DNA from: JAIBJN01 sp963775505
GTDB lineage: Bacteria > Actinomycetota > Thermoleophilia > Gaiellales > Gaiellaceae
Direction: 5' to 3'
NCBI GenBank assembly: GCA_963775505.1
Contig: CAVZIL010000007.1
Span: 124,001-188,000, forward strand
Length of the DNA stretch: 64,000 nt
A model generated the notes under the pieces. That model worked only from the letters and a program-made list of their open reading frames with translations. It did not search any database and was not told the origin of the DNA. A program made the translations under genes and the position numbers. Below, piece by piece: positions 52,749 to 61,845 of this stretch (positions are counted from its first letter, which is position 1; every line of letters starts with the position of its first letter).

Positions 52749-53037
52749 CGCCTCGTCGGTCGCCGGGTAGTTCGGGCTCCTCCGACCGGGCTTCGGGCGC
52801 CGGTCGAGTCTGCTGGCCGTCGTTTCCGGCCTCGCCGCGGCCGCTTTCGGCTGCCCTGACGCGAGAATCGGCTTTTTTCTGCGTACGGTGCGAATCCCTG
52901 TCCCGGGGGATTCCTTTCCGCGCGTTCCGGACGATGCTGGGATTGCTGGTAGAGCCCTCCGGCGGAGCGGTCCCGCGGCAGAGCTCTAACGAGCGAAGCC
53001 GTGCGACCCTCGACCCGCTGAGGGGGTGAACGAAGAG
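52749..53037 (+). promoter_or_regulatory. Structured leader region before the Flp pilin gene
   Basis: 289 bp without a gene. It holds a T6 run at 52871 region, an inverted pair TAGAGC (52950-52955)/GCTCTA (52983-52988) enclosing CTCC/GGAG, and CCCTC (53007-53011) that can pair with GAGGG (53020-53024) and cover part of the pilin ribosome-binding site. This may control pilin translation. Confidence 0.4.
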
Positions 53038-53196
53038 ATGCAGAGCTTTTTCACGCTGACCAGGCGCGAGGACGGGCAGACGATGGCCGAGTACGGCGTC
53101 GTGCTCGCCGTCATCACGCTGGCGGTGGTCGTCGCTCTCGCGGCGCTGTCCGGCGCCATCGGCGACGCGATCAACGCCGTCACGGGCGTCCTCTAG
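53038..53196 (+). CDS. flp: Flp/Fap-type pilin
   Basis: Type IVb prepilin (52 aa) exported and assembled by a Tad system. The processing site G-QTMAEY has the conserved Glu5 and Tyr6, followed by the hydrophobic helix GVVLAVITLAVVVALAAL. GGGGGTGA precedes the ATG by about 9 nt. No tad secretion genes are in the window. It is the next gene after the XRE-TPR/peptide pair. Confidence 0.92.
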   Translation: MQSFFTLTRREDGQTMAEYGVVLAVITLAVVVALAALSGAIGDAINAVTGVL

Positions 53197-53248
53197 ACGC
53201 TCGCAGCGTCCCGGCCCGGCGAACCGACCGGGCCGGGACGCGTTCCTT

Positions 53249-53689
53249 CTACGCCGCCGCGAAGGCGCTCGGCCCTTGCTCGGCGGCGACCGGGTCCATC
53301 CAGAAGACCTCCCAGACGTGACCGTCGGGGTCCTGGAAGCTTCGGCTGTACATGAAGCCCATGTCCGTCGGGTCGCTCGCCGGCGCTCCCCCGGACGCGA
53401 GCGCCGTCTCCGCGAGGCCGTCCACCTCCTCGCGGCTCTCCGCCGAGAGGGCCAGGATCGCCTCGATCCGGGTCCTCGAGTCGACGATGTCCTTCTTCGT
53501 GAACTCCTGGAATCGATCCTTCACGAGGAGCATCGCGTACGCGTCCTCGCCGATGAGCATGCAGGTCGCGGTCTCGTCCGTGAAGCGCGGATCGAACGAA
53601 AAGCCGAGCTTGCTGAAGAAGTCGACCGCCGCGCCGAGATCGGCGACGGCGAGGTTGACGAACAGCTTTCTGGTCGGGGCGGTGGCCAT
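53249..53689 (-). CDS. VOC/glyoxalase-fold protein, PhnB-like
   Basis: Metal-binding beta-alpha-beta-beta-beta protein (146 aa). KLFVNLAVADLGAAVDFFSK, CMLIGEDAYAMLLVKD and FQDPDGHVWEVFWMDP are typical of lactoylglutathione lyase-like VOC proteins. Function unknown. It converges on the pilin gene and is 107 bp from the SHOCT gene. Confidence 0.88.
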   Translation of the reverse strand: MATAPTRKLFVNLAVADLGAAVDFFSKLGFSFDPRFTDETATCMLIGEDAYAMLLVKDRFQEFTKKDIVDSRTRIEAILALSAESREEVDGLAETALASGGAPASDPTDMGFMYSRSFQDPDGHVWEVFWMDPVAAEQGPSAFAAA

Positions 53690-53796
53690 CTCTCCTCCTG
53701 GTCGGTGTGGACTAGAGACCGCATCCAGGCCCCGAACTCATCGCTCAGGACGGCCTCGGGGAGCCCCGTGGGCTCTCCCGAGGCCGGCGAGCTTGC

Positions 53797-54189
53797 CTAG
53801 GAGAGCGCCTTCGCCTTGAGCGCGTCGTACTCGGCCTGCGAGATCGCGCCGCTGTCTAGCAGCTGCTTCGCTTTCTCGATCTCGGCCGCCGACCCGCCAC
53901 TGCCCGCGACGGACCTGACGTATTCGTCCGTCTGCGCCTGCTGCGCGCGCATCTGCCTCTCGTTGCGCTCCGCCATCGACTGGCCCTGAGAGATCAGGTA
54001 GATGAACACGCCTAGGAACGGGGTGACGATGACGAAGATGATCCAGAGCGTCTTCTTGCCACCGCCGATGTCGTGGCGGCGGAACACGTCCGCGAAGACG
54101 GTGATCAAAAGCCAGAACCAGACCACCCACGCGAAGATCACGAACAACGTCCAGAGGACTTCCAGGAACGGGTAATCAGCTGCGAACAA
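53797..54189 (-). CDS. SHOCT-domain membrane protein
   Basis: 130 aa (TTG start). Two membrane helices (LWTLFVIFAWVVWFWLLITV, LWIIFVIVTPFLGVFIYLIS) of the PLDc_N type, a hydrophilic linker, and a C-terminal SHOCT motif (IEKAKQLLDSGAISQAEYDA followed by LKAKALS). SHOCT proteins may mediate oligomerisation. Role unknown. Confidence 0.85.
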   Translation of the reverse strand: MFAADYPFLEVLWTLFVIFAWVVWFWLLITVFADVFRRHDIGGGKKTLWIIFVIVTPFLGVFIYLISQGQSMAERNERQMRAQQAQTDEYVRSVAGSGGSAAEIEKAKQLLDSGAISQAEYDALKAKALS

Positions 54190-54279
54190 CCGCCTGCTCC
54201 TTTCTCGATTGACCGCAGGAGTATGGCCATTTTCCGCGCGCGACGTTGCGCCAGGCGACCGACGGAGACTTCCCGAGCG

Positions 54280-54993
54280 TCACCCGGCCGGGAAGGAAGG
54301 GTCGTCGGCGGTGAGGAGCGCTTGCCCCACGGTGGCCGCCGACGCATGGTCGGTGAGCAGGCCCTCGAGATCGGCGAGCGCGGCCGCCACCTCCTCGGCC
54401 GCGGTCTCGTGGTGGCCTTCGACGGCGATCAGGATCTCCTCGGTCTCGGGCCGGGTGGCCGACTGGGCGCTCTGGCGCCAGCACCAGCGGCGCGCGTGCA
54501 CGACGCCGGTCTCGTCGGCAAAGATCACCTCTTCCGGCTCGGGGTGCTCGACCGCTGTCGCGCCGAGGTCCGTGAACTCCTCGCTGCCCGCGGCGAAGCG
54601 CACGGTGATCGTGCCGGCGACGCCCGCGAGGTCGAGGACGGCGACGGGCAGCCCGTAGCGGATGCTGACGAGGTTGCCGGCATCCACCAGCAGGCTGACG
54701 CTGGGGATGTCCCTGTGTTTGGCCAGCCGCCGCAGCAGTGCCTCGGCGGCGTTTCGGTAGCGGGTCGGCTCGACGCCGAAGGCGGCGAAGACGCGGCGCC
54801 AGGCGGCGATGCTCGGCAGCGTCCCCGGCGACTGCCCGCCGAGGCGCTCGAGCGTCCGTTCCTGCTCGGTGCGGTAGCTGGCTGCGAGAGCGGGCGGCGA
54901 CGGCCCGTTCGCCACTCCCCGGGCGTGCACCAGGCCACCGACGGTCGTCGGGAAGCGCTCGAGCAGATCCGGGTCGTACCGGAAGAGCGTCAC
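54280..54993 (-). CDS. B3/B4 domain protein (tRNA-synthetase beta-subunit-like)
   Basis: 237-residue cytoplasmic protein (GTG start overlapping the peptidase stop as GTGA). The B3/B4 fold of PheRS beta is seen in TLPSIAAWRRVFAAFGVEPT, YRNAAEALLRRLAKHRDIPS, LLVDAGNLVSIRYGLPVAVL. Free-standing members may edit mischarged tRNA. Coupled to an M20 peptidase gene. Confidence 0.82.
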   Translation of the reverse strand: MTLFRYDPDLLERFPTTVGGLVHARGVANGPSPPALAASYRTEQERTLERLGGQSPGTLPSIAAWRRVFAAFGVEPTRYRNAAEALLRRLAKHRDIPSVSLLVDAGNLVSIRYGLPVAVLDLAGVAGTITVRFAAGSEEFTDLGATAVEHPEPEEVIFADETGVVHARRWCWRQSAQSATRPETEEILIAVEGHHETAAEEVAAALADLEGLLTDHASAATVGQALLTADDPSFPAG

Positions 54994-56165
54994 GTGAGCG
55001 CCGCGGCGACCTTCGTGTACACGTGCGCGGCGGAGACCAGGTTGGCGACCGGCACGTCCTCGTCCGGGGTGTGCATCCGCTCGATCAAGCCTGGGCCGAA
55101 GGCGACGGCCGGAATGCCGAGCTGGTTGTAGACGCGCGTCTCGAGGACGCCGGGGCAGCAGGTGATGCTCGGGGCACTGCCCGTGACGGCCGCGGCGGCC
55201 GCGGCGACGGCCTGCACGAAGCCGCTCTCCACGGGCGTGACCGCGTTCCGCGCGTCCTGCAGGACCTCCCAGTCGAGGTCGATGCCGTCGTCGCGGGCCG
55301 ACTCGAGGAGCGCGAGCACCTCGCTCCTGGCGTCGTCGTAGCTCTCGTCGGCGTTCGGCCGCCGGTCGATCGTGAACTCGAAGTCCGCCGGGACGATGTT
55401 GAAGTTCGTGCCGCCTCCGGCGAGGCCGCCCACCAGCATGATCGACTCGCGTGCGCGCGGATCGGAGGAGGAGAAGCTGAGCGTGCTCCTGCGCTCCCGG
55501 AGCGCCCGCTGGAGCTCGCGGAGGGAGAGCACGACGTCCACGGCGGCGGCGAAGGCGTCGACTCCTTCGTAGTGGAGTCCGACGTGCGCAGCCTTTCCGC
55601 GAACGGTGACGCGCAGCGTGAAGGCGCCGCGGCACGCGTGCCAGATCGTGCCCCAGGTCGGCTCGCCGACGATGGCGCCGGCCGCGCTCGGATCGATGCG
55701 CCCGAGCGCCGCCAGCCGCTCGGCGCCGCGCCTGCCGCCCGTCTCCTCGTCGGGCACGATCACGAGGCCGATTCGTGCCCCCGTCCCGGCGGCGGCGCGC
55801 GCAGCGTGGACGATCGCCGCGAGGCCGCCCTTCATGTCCGACGCGCCGCGTCCGATCAGGAGGCCGTCGGCGAGCCGCGGCTCGAACTGCTCGGGCGCGA
55901 AGGCCGGGACGACGTCGTAGTGGCCGTGCAGGTAGAGGAGCGGGCCGGTGTCGCCGACCTCCGCCAGGATCGACCGGCGAGGCGCGTCCGCGTCGCCGGT
56001 CTCGACCACTTCGTGGTCGATCGCGAGCGCGGCGAGCTCGGCACAGATGCGCTGGACGCACTCGTCGTAGGCGGAGCCCGGCGGGTTCTCCGTCGGAATG
56101 GCGACGAGATCGCGCGCGAAGGCGACGATCTCGTTCTCCGGCAGCTCGGCGGCCGGCAGGTGCAC
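54990..56165 (-). CDS. M20-family peptidase/deacylase (ArgE/DapE type)
   Basis: Zinc-dependent hydrolase (391 aa, GTG start). Metal and catalytic residues lie in LYLHGHYDVVPA, GRGASDMKGGLAA, VPDEETGG and the C-terminal IERMHTPDEDV. The dimerisation domain (GKAAHVGLHYEGVDAFAAAV) is inserted between. Likely removes an acyl or amino-acid group from a small substrate. Confidence 0.92.
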   Translation of the reverse strand: MHLPAAELPENEIVAFARDLVAIPTENPPGSAYDECVQRICAELAALAIDHEVVETGDADAPRRSILAEVGDTGPLLYLHGHYDVVPAFAPEQFEPRLADGLLIGRGASDMKGGLAAIVHAARAAAGTGARIGLVIVPDEETGGRRGAERLAALGRIDPSAAGAIVGEPTWGTIWHACRGAFTLRVTVRGKAAHVGLHYEGVDAFAAAVDVVLSLRELQRALRERRSTLSFSSSDPRARESIMLVGGLAGGGTNFNIVPADFEFTIDRRPNADESYDDARSEVLALLESARDDGIDLDWEVLQDARNAVTPVESGFVQAVAAAAAAVTGSAPSITCCPGVLETRVYNQLGIPAVAFGPGLIERMHTPDEDVPVANLVSAAHVYTKVAAALT

Positions 56166-56186
56166 GGAAGCGAAGGTAGCGGAGCC

Positions 56187-57959
56187 CTACGCGAGCCGCG
56201 CGCAGCTCGTGCGCGAGTTGCCGGCCTCGTCCCAGGCCCGAACGCAGAAGCGATAGGGCCCCCGGCGGGCCGGCTTCCAGCGCACCGACTGGATCCTGTC
56301 CCACTGTGCCGCCGCCAACGGCCTGTTCCAGGAGGCGACGACGGACCCCCCGCGCCTGACCGTGATGCGCTCGCGGGTGCGGTTGTTGTTGTCGGCCGTG
56401 CGATACCGGAGCCTCATGGCCTTCCCGGCCGTCGTCCTGCCGGCGTTGGCCCTCACTTCGGGGCGCGCGCCGTCGACCATGTAGGGGCCGTGGTGCGCTG
56501 CGTCACTCCAGTTTCCGACCGCGTCGACCGTCCGCAGGTGCAGGAACCAGCTCCCGTTTGCGAGTGCTGGGCTCGTCACCCCGGTCGCGGTCTCCTCGAC
56601 GTCCGGGACCTGGCCGGGGATCGACGAGGGGCTCTGCGTCCACGAGTAGGAGATCCCGTCGGCTCCGCTCCCGCCGTCGACCGGAGGGGAGAACTGAACC
56701 GAGACCTCGGGTGCGCGCGCCCACTTCCCGGGCGGGTGAGTCGTGCTGCTGACGTCCGCGGGGTTGGCGGGCGCCTTCTTGTCGACCTTGTTTCCGGCGA
56801 CGGGCCCGGCCGTCGCGCAGAGGCCGGCCGGGTTGCAGACCTGGCGCGTTCCGGTCTCGGCGTTCGCCGACTCGCTCCCATCCGGAAGATCCGTCTCGAG
56901 CTCGAACGCCTCGTCCGTGGGGTCCGCGAGCAGGGACTCGGGATCCTCGGCCGTGCAGGAGACCGCCACGTCGTTGCCGTGCCAGTTGCCGTCGGGCGGG
57001 TCGCACGAGATCTCCGGAGGAGTTGCGTCGCCGGCGAAGAGGTTCTCGACGAACAGCGGTTCCGGGTCGACGCCGCCTGAGTCGTAGTAGGCGGTGTCGG
57101 TTCCGGGCCCGCCGTTCATGGACGTGTCCGTGGCGAGGTCGATCGCGTGGAAGACGTCGTCTTCGCCGCCGCCGATGAACGTGTCCGCGCCCGGTCCTCC
57201 GATCAGCCGGTCGCCGTCGCCGCCTCCGATCAGCTCGTCGTCGTTCCCGCCTCCGTTCAGCAGGTCATCGCCTTCCTGCCCTTCGATCAGGTCGTCGCCC
57301 GCCCCCCCGAGCAGGACGTCGCTCTCCGCGCTCCCCCGGATCAGCCTCTCGTTCCCGTTTCCCCCGTGAATGGTCAGCGCCCCCAGGTAGGCGAGGCCTC
57401 CGCCGAACTGACCGCGCCCGTTGACGTAGTCGTCGCCGGCGAGCGCGTTGAACTCGAGCGGGAACGTCGCCGCGATGGGGGTGTCCTGAGCGTCGACGAA
57501 CACCACGTCCGTGTCGCCGTCGCTGTTGAGGCCGATGCCCTCCACGCCAGGAGCCGCGTCGTCGTCGCCCTCCGTGAGGAAGAGAACGACGTTGTCGGCG
57601 GCGTCGCCGAGAGTGGCGTAGATCTCGATCTCGGCGTGCGCGCCGTTGTCGGGGCTCACGCCCGGGCCGAACGGGCCTGTGCGTTGGTCCAGGATCAGCC
57701 GTTCCCCCGAGCCCTCGTGCCCGGCGATCCGGATGGTGTCGGTGTTGACGTTCGTCGCTCCGCCGCACGGCTGCGGGTCGGCGCCGAACGCGATCTCTCC
57801 CGCGACGACCTCGAGCGTCGCCTCGCCTCCGGGCGCGATGACGGCGGTTACGGTCGCAGCGACCTCGTCGAACGTGCACGACTCCGCGACCTGCGCGGTC
57901 GCAGGCAGCGCGCCGAGCAAGACGACGAGCCCCGCCACTGCGAGGCGAGCGAGCTTCAC
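56187..57959 (-). CDS. Large secreted RTX-repeat protein
   Basis: 590 aa. Signal peptide LAVAGLVVLLGALPATA, an N-terminal all-beta domain, then glycine/aspartate RTX repeats (GGAGDDLIEGQEGDDLLNGG, GGPGADTFIGGGEDD, about residues 215-300), and a C-terminal region with two beta-sandwich-like domains (PPEISCDPPDGNWHGNDVAV; RYRTADNNNRTRERITVR) rich in paired Cys. Calcium-binding surface protein; second RTX locus in the window. Confidence 0.88.
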   Translation of the reverse strand: MKLARLAVAGLVVLLGALPATAQVAESCTFDEVAATVTAVIAPGGEATLEVVAGEIAFGADPQPCGGATNVNTDTIRIAGHEGSGERLILDQRTGPFGPGVSPDNGAHAEIEIYATLGDAADNVVLFLTEGDDDAAPGVEGIGLNSDGDTDVVFVDAQDTPIAATFPLEFNALAGDDYVNGRGQFGGGLAYLGALTIHGGNGNERLIRGSAESDVLLGGAGDDLIEGQEGDDLLNGGGNDDELIGGGDGDRLIGGPGADTFIGGGEDDVFHAIDLATDTSMNGGPGTDTAYYDSGGVDPEPLFVENLFAGDATPPEISCDPPDGNWHGNDVAVSCTAEDPESLLADPTDEAFELETDLPDGSESANAETGTRQVCNPAGLCATAGPVAGNKVDKKAPANPADVSSTTHPPGKWARAPEVSVQFSPPVDGGSGADGISYSWTQSPSSIPGQVPDVEETATGVTSPALANGSWFLHLRTVDAVGNWSDAAHHGPYMVDGARPEVRANAGRTTAGKAMRLRYRTADNNNRTRERITVRRGGSVVASWNRPLAAAQWDRIQSVRWKPARRGPYRFCVRAWDEAGNSRTSCARLA

Positions 57960-58052
57960 GATGTGTGCCCTCCCTGGTTTCCCTACTGTGCCTCAGCCAA
58001 GCACGGGCGGCCTCGAGCCGCAAGGCTAGTTTTTTGGACGACGGAAGTGTGT

Positions 58053-58430
58053 CTACTGACCTGGTGTGGGAGCTTCGGGATCCGTCTGCCAGAGGCCGAA
58101 CTCGTTCCCTTCCGGGTCTAGGCAGACGGAGAACCAGCCCATGCTCGGCACCGGCAGGGCCTGCCCGGCCTCGCCGCCGAGCTCCGCCACACGCGCGTTG
58201 CCGGCATTGATGTCGTCCACGTCGAAGTAGACGCGCGTCCCGCGCTTGTCCGGAGGATCCGGAGCGTAGATCGCTCCACCGCTCGTTTCGGAGAACCGGG
58301 TCGTGTGGTATTCGGTCGGGCTGCCCTCGAAGGTCTGCCACTCCCAGCCGAAGAGCGAGCCCCAGAACTCACGCGCCCTCGCCGTGTCGCCGGCCGGGAT
58401 CTCCAGGTGCACCATCTGCCCGGGCATCAA
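58053..58430 (-). CDS. VOC/glyoxalase-fold protein
   Basis: 125 aa. VHLEIPAGDTARAREFWGSL, FGWEWQTFEGSPTEYHTTRF and VCLDPEGNEFGLWQTDP match VOC proteins, often involved in metal-dependent small-molecule chemistry. ATG start; 63 bp after the LLM gene's stop, same strand. Substrate unknown. Confidence 0.88.
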   Translation of the reverse strand: MMPGQMVHLEIPAGDTARAREFWGSLFGWEWQTFEGSPTEYHTTRFSETSGGAIYAPDPPDKRGTRVYFDVDDINAGNARVAELGGEAGQALPVPSMGWFSVCLDPEGNEFGLWQTDPEAPTPGQ

Positions 58431-58493
58431 CCTCTCCTCTCTCTCGTTGCCTTACTAACATACGACGAGCGAAATCCGACGTGATCGACACCT

Positions 58494-59372
58494 TCAGAGA
58501 TACGCCGGCAACGCATGTTCCGCGAGCTGCTCGACCTGGTCGAGCCGGGGGATCTGTGGGAAGAGGATGAGCACGTCGACCGCGTCCGGGTAGGCGGCGA
58601 TCTCATCAGCGATCTTGGGCGCCGGCCCGTGATGGATGAGGTTCTCGGGTTCGGTCCAGAGCTGCCCGTAGTAGCGGACGACGTGGTGCGCGGCCTCGTC
58701 GAGCGCCTGCTGCGGGTCGTCGCCCACCCCGACGTACGCGAGGCCGGCGACGACCGCGTCCGGCTTGCCCTGAGCTGCGAAAGCCTTGCGGATCCCGGGG
58801 GCAAATTGCGTCATCGCCTCCGAGCCTGCGGTGCCGAAGATGAAGCCGTCCGCGATGCGCGCTGCGCGCTCGATCGCCTTCGGCTGCGTCGCGCCCGCCC
58901 AGATCGGCGGCCCCGTCTCCTGGACCGGAGCCGGGCCGACGACGCCGCGGTCGTGATCGGATGCCCGAGCGGCGCGCCAGATCTCCCGGATCCGAGCTAC
59001 CTGCCGCTCGAAGCGCTCGGACCGGCCCTCGAACGTCTCGCCGAAGAGCTCGAAGTCGTCTGCCCGGCCACCCTGGGCGACTCCGAGGACGAGCCGCCCG
59101 CCGGAGAGCTGGTCGACGACAGCCGCCTGCTTGGCGACGAGTACCTCGTTTCTAGGCGGGAGCTGCAGGATTGTCGTCGCGAGGCCGATGCGCTCGGTGA
59201 CGCCGGCGACGCCCGCGAGCGTCGTCAGCGGATCCCACGAGTCGTAGTTCGGCTTGTCGATCGTCCCGAGGAGGTGAAACCCCGCCTCGTCGGCGAGGCG
59301 TGCCCACGCGAGCATGAGCTTGCGGTCCGTTTCGTGGGCGATCGTGTTCGGAAGTCCGAGCCCGAGCTTCAC
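58494..59372 (-). CDS. LLM-class oxidoreductase, probably F420-dependent
   Basis: TIM-barrel flavin/F420 enzyme (292 aa). KLGLGLPNTIAHETDRKLML, IGLATTILQLPPRNEVLVAK, QLSGGRLVLGVAQGGRADDF and PPIWAGATQPKAIERAAR are bacterial-luciferase-like family motifs. Actinobacterial members commonly use F420. Role unknown. Confidence 0.88.
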   Translation of the reverse strand: MKLGLGLPNTIAHETDRKLMLAWARLADEAGFHLLGTIDKPNYDSWDPLTTLAGVAGVTERIGLATTILQLPPRNEVLVAKQAAVVDQLSGGRLVLGVAQGGRADDFELFGETFEGRSERFERQVARIREIWRAARASDHDRGVVGPAPVQETGPPIWAGATQPKAIERAARIADGFIFGTAGSEAMTQFAPGIRKAFAAQGKPDAVVAGLAYVGVGDDPQQALDEAAHHVVRYYGQLWTEPENLIHHGPAPKIADEIAAYPDAVDVLILFPQIPRLDQVEQLAEHALPAYL

Positions 59373-59409
59373 CGCGCCCCCTTCTGTCGCTTGCCCTCAG
59401 GCTACGCGA

Positions 59410-60417
59410 CTAGCGCTTGCGCGCGCGGCTCGGGGCCACCCGCGGCGGCTCGTCCGGCTGTTTCGGGTAGACGGGCGGCCAGGGCGCGTCCATGAGGCCG
59501 GCTGCCCGGTCTCGCTCGTGGAGCTCGAGGAGCGGCTCGAGCGACTGCGGCCGGTCGTTCACTCCCTTCCACGGGTCGCCGTGCGCCGCCAGCCGCTCCG
59601 GCACGCTTGCGACCGTCAGCTCGTCGGGATGGACGCGGTCGATCTCGTCCCACGTCAGCGGGGCCGAAACCTGGGCGCCGGGGCGGGCGCGCACCGACCA
59701 GGCGCCGAAGACGGTCTTGTGCGGCGCGTTCTGGTTGTAGTCGACGAAGACTCTCTGGCCACGCTCCTCCTTCCACCAGGCTGCGGTGATCAGGTCCGGC
59801 TGCCGGCGCTCGAGCTCGCGGGCGACCGCCACGGCCGCCGCCCGCACCTGGTAGGAGTCCCAGCGCGGCTCGAGCCGGACGTAGACATGGAGGCCGCGGT
59901 TCCCCGTCGTCTTCGGGTAGCCGACGATCCCCAGCTCGTCGAGCAGTCCGCGCGCCGCGGCCGCCGCCGCGCGAACCTCTTCGAAGCCGACGCCGGGCTG
60001 CGGGTCGAGGTCGAGGCGCAACTCGTCCGTGGCCTCGGGACGGTCGCTGAGGTAGGGCCAGACGTGGAAGCCGAGACAGGCGAGGTTCACGGCCCAGGCT
60101 ACGTGCGCCATGTCGGCGAGCACGAGCGCGCGGGCCGTCGTCCCGTTCGGGGTCGAGACGATGGTCGTCTCCAGCCACTCGGGGGCACCCTTGGGGACGC
60201 GCTTCTGAAAGAACGACTTGCCCTTGGCGCCGCCCGGAAAGCGCTGCATCAGCGTCGGGCGCCCGCCAGAGGCGCGCAGGAACGGCTCCGCGACCGCCAG
60301 GTAGTACCGGACGAGGTCGAGCTTCGTCTCTCCACGCTCCGCGAAGAAGACCTTGTCCGGGCTCGTGATCGTTAGGTTGTGCCCGGCGACTTCGAGCGTC
60401 TGGGCGTCCGTGGCCAT
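59410..60417 (-). CDS. LigD-type NHEJ polymerase domain protein (AEP primase-like)
   Basis: Stand-alone polymerase domain (335 aa) of the archaeo-eukaryotic primase superfamily, used with Ku and ligase to fill ends in non-homologous end joining. Catalytic Asp pair in LRLDLDPQPGVGF, further motifs TTGNRGLHVYVRL and GQRVFVDYNQNAPHKTVFGA. No Ku or ligase domain is attached or adjacent. ATG start. Confidence 0.92.
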   Translation of the reverse strand: MATDAQTLEVAGHNLTITSPDKVFFAERGETKLDLVRYYLAVAEPFLRASGGRPTLMQRFPGGAKGKSFFQKRVPKGAPEWLETTIVSTPNGTTARALVLADMAHVAWAVNLACLGFHVWPYLSDRPEATDELRLDLDPQPGVGFEEVRAAAAAARGLLDELGIVGYPKTTGNRGLHVYVRLEPRWDSYQVRAAAVAVARELERRQPDLITAAWWKEERGQRVFVDYNQNAPHKTVFGAWSVRARPGAQVSAPLTWDEIDRVHPDELTVASVPERLAAHGDPWKGVNDRPQSLEPLLELHERDRAAGLMDAPWPPVYPKQPDEPPRVAPSRARKR

Positions 60418-60477
60418 CCCCGAAACGTAGCCTGAGGCCGGGATCCTCGCGGCCCAAAGAGGGACCGTCGTCAGGCC

Positions 60478-61845
60478 TCAGCGTGGCTGCGCTGCGGTGA
60501 CGGATCGAGTCAGCGCTTCGGCGAGCTCCACCGACTGCGGCGCGGACGGCCCTTCGGCCGGCGCCGACGGCCGGCCGATCCCTTCATACGCGAAACCGGC
60601 CCGTCGCGCGGCCTCCGGATCGAAGAGGTTACGACCGTCGACGATCAAGGGGTTCTTCATGGCCGTGCGTACCTCGGGCCGTGCGAATTCCTTCAGCTCG
60701 TCCCACTCCGTGACGATGACTGCAGCGTCGGTCCCGCGGACGGCCTCGAGAAGGTCCTTGCAGAGTTGAACGCCTGGAAGGTGCGGCCGCGCCTCCTCGA
60801 GAGCGACGGGATCCCATGCTCTGACGCGCGCTCCCTCGGCAAGCAGGCGCAGGGCCAAAACGAGGCTCGAAGCCTCGCGCATGTCGTTCGTGTCGGGCTT
60901 GAAAGCGAGTCCGAGAAGGGCGACCGTCCGATCGTGAAGGCTTCCCAGATGCTTTCGCAACTTTCCGATGACTCGCCGTTTCTGCAGCTCGTTGACCTCG
61001 ATCACCGACGTCAAGAGCTGAAAGTGGTAACCGGAGTTGCCGGCAAGCTGCTTCAGCGCGGTGACGTCCTTGGGGAAGCACGAGCCCCCGTACCCGAGGC
61101 CAGCCCGGAGGAAATGAGGCCCGATGCGCTGGTCGAGGCCCATTCCGCCGGCAACCGACGTCACGTCGGCTCCTACTTCCTCGCACACATTGGCGATCTC
61201 GTTGATGAATGAGATCTTCGTCGCAAGAAACGCGTTCGACGCGTACTTGATCATCTCCGCCGAGGTGACGTCGGCGCGCACGACGGGCGCCGCAAGCTCC
61301 TCGTACAGCGATGCAACCCTGTCGCCTTCCTCGCTCCGGAACGACCCCACGACCACTCGGTCGGGCCGCATGAAGTTGGCGACCGCGGTGCCCTCGGCGA
61401 GAAACTCGGGATTCGAGACGTAGCCGACATGGGACCGCCCCCGGGCGTCCAGCCAGGCTCGCACCCGTTCGCCGGTTCCCGGCGGGACCGTGCTTTTCAT
61501 GACGAGCATGAGCCCGTCTTTATCCGGCAGCTTGTCGACCACCTGCCAAAGGTCGCTCAGATCCGCGTCGCCCGAATGCGTGGGAGGCGTCCCGACGCAG
61601 ACGAAGACAAGCTTGGACTCTTCGAACACCTCAGCCGAGCTGGTGGTGAACCGGAGGCGATCGCGATTCCGCTCGAGTAACTCGCCGAGGCCCGGCTCGT
61701 AGATCGGCACTCGCCCGGCGCGGAGCTCTGCAATGCGCATGGCTTCGACGTCGCGCAGGATCACCTTGTGGCCGAGATCGGCGAAGCAGGCGGCCGTGAC
61801 CAGACCTACCCACCCGGCTCCCATGACGCCGATCGGCTCTCTCAT
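60478..61845 (-). CDS. ugd: UDP-glucose 6-dehydrogenase
   Basis: NAD-dependent enzyme (455 aa) making UDP-glucuronate. Rossmann GVMGAGWVGLVTAACFADLG, catalytic Cys in GYGGSCFPKDVTALKQLAG, and FKPDTNDMREASSLVLALRL near the C-terminal domain. It overlaps the UDP-glucuronate decarboxylase gene upstream by ATGA, so the two steps to UDP-xylose are coupled. Confidence 0.95.
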   Translation of the reverse strand: MREPIGVMGAGWVGLVTAACFADLGHKVILRDVEAMRIAELRAGRVPIYEPGLGELLERNRDRLRFTTSSAEVFEESKLVFVCVGTPPTHSGDADLSDLWQVVDKLPDKDGLMLVMKSTVPPGTGERVRAWLDARGRSHVGYVSNPEFLAEGTAVANFMRPDRVVVGSFRSEEGDRVASLYEELAAPVVRADVTSAEMIKYASNAFLATKISFINEIANVCEEVGADVTSVAGGMGLDQRIGPHFLRAGLGYGGSCFPKDVTALKQLAGNSGYHFQLLTSVIEVNELQKRRVIGKLRKHLGSLHDRTVALLGLAFKPDTNDMREASSLVLALRLLAEGARVRAWDPVALEEARPHLPGVQLCKDLLEAVRGTDAAVIVTEWDELKEFARPEVRTAMKNPLIVDGRNLFDPEAARRAGFAYEGIGRPSAPAEGPSAPQSVELAEALTRSVTAAQPR

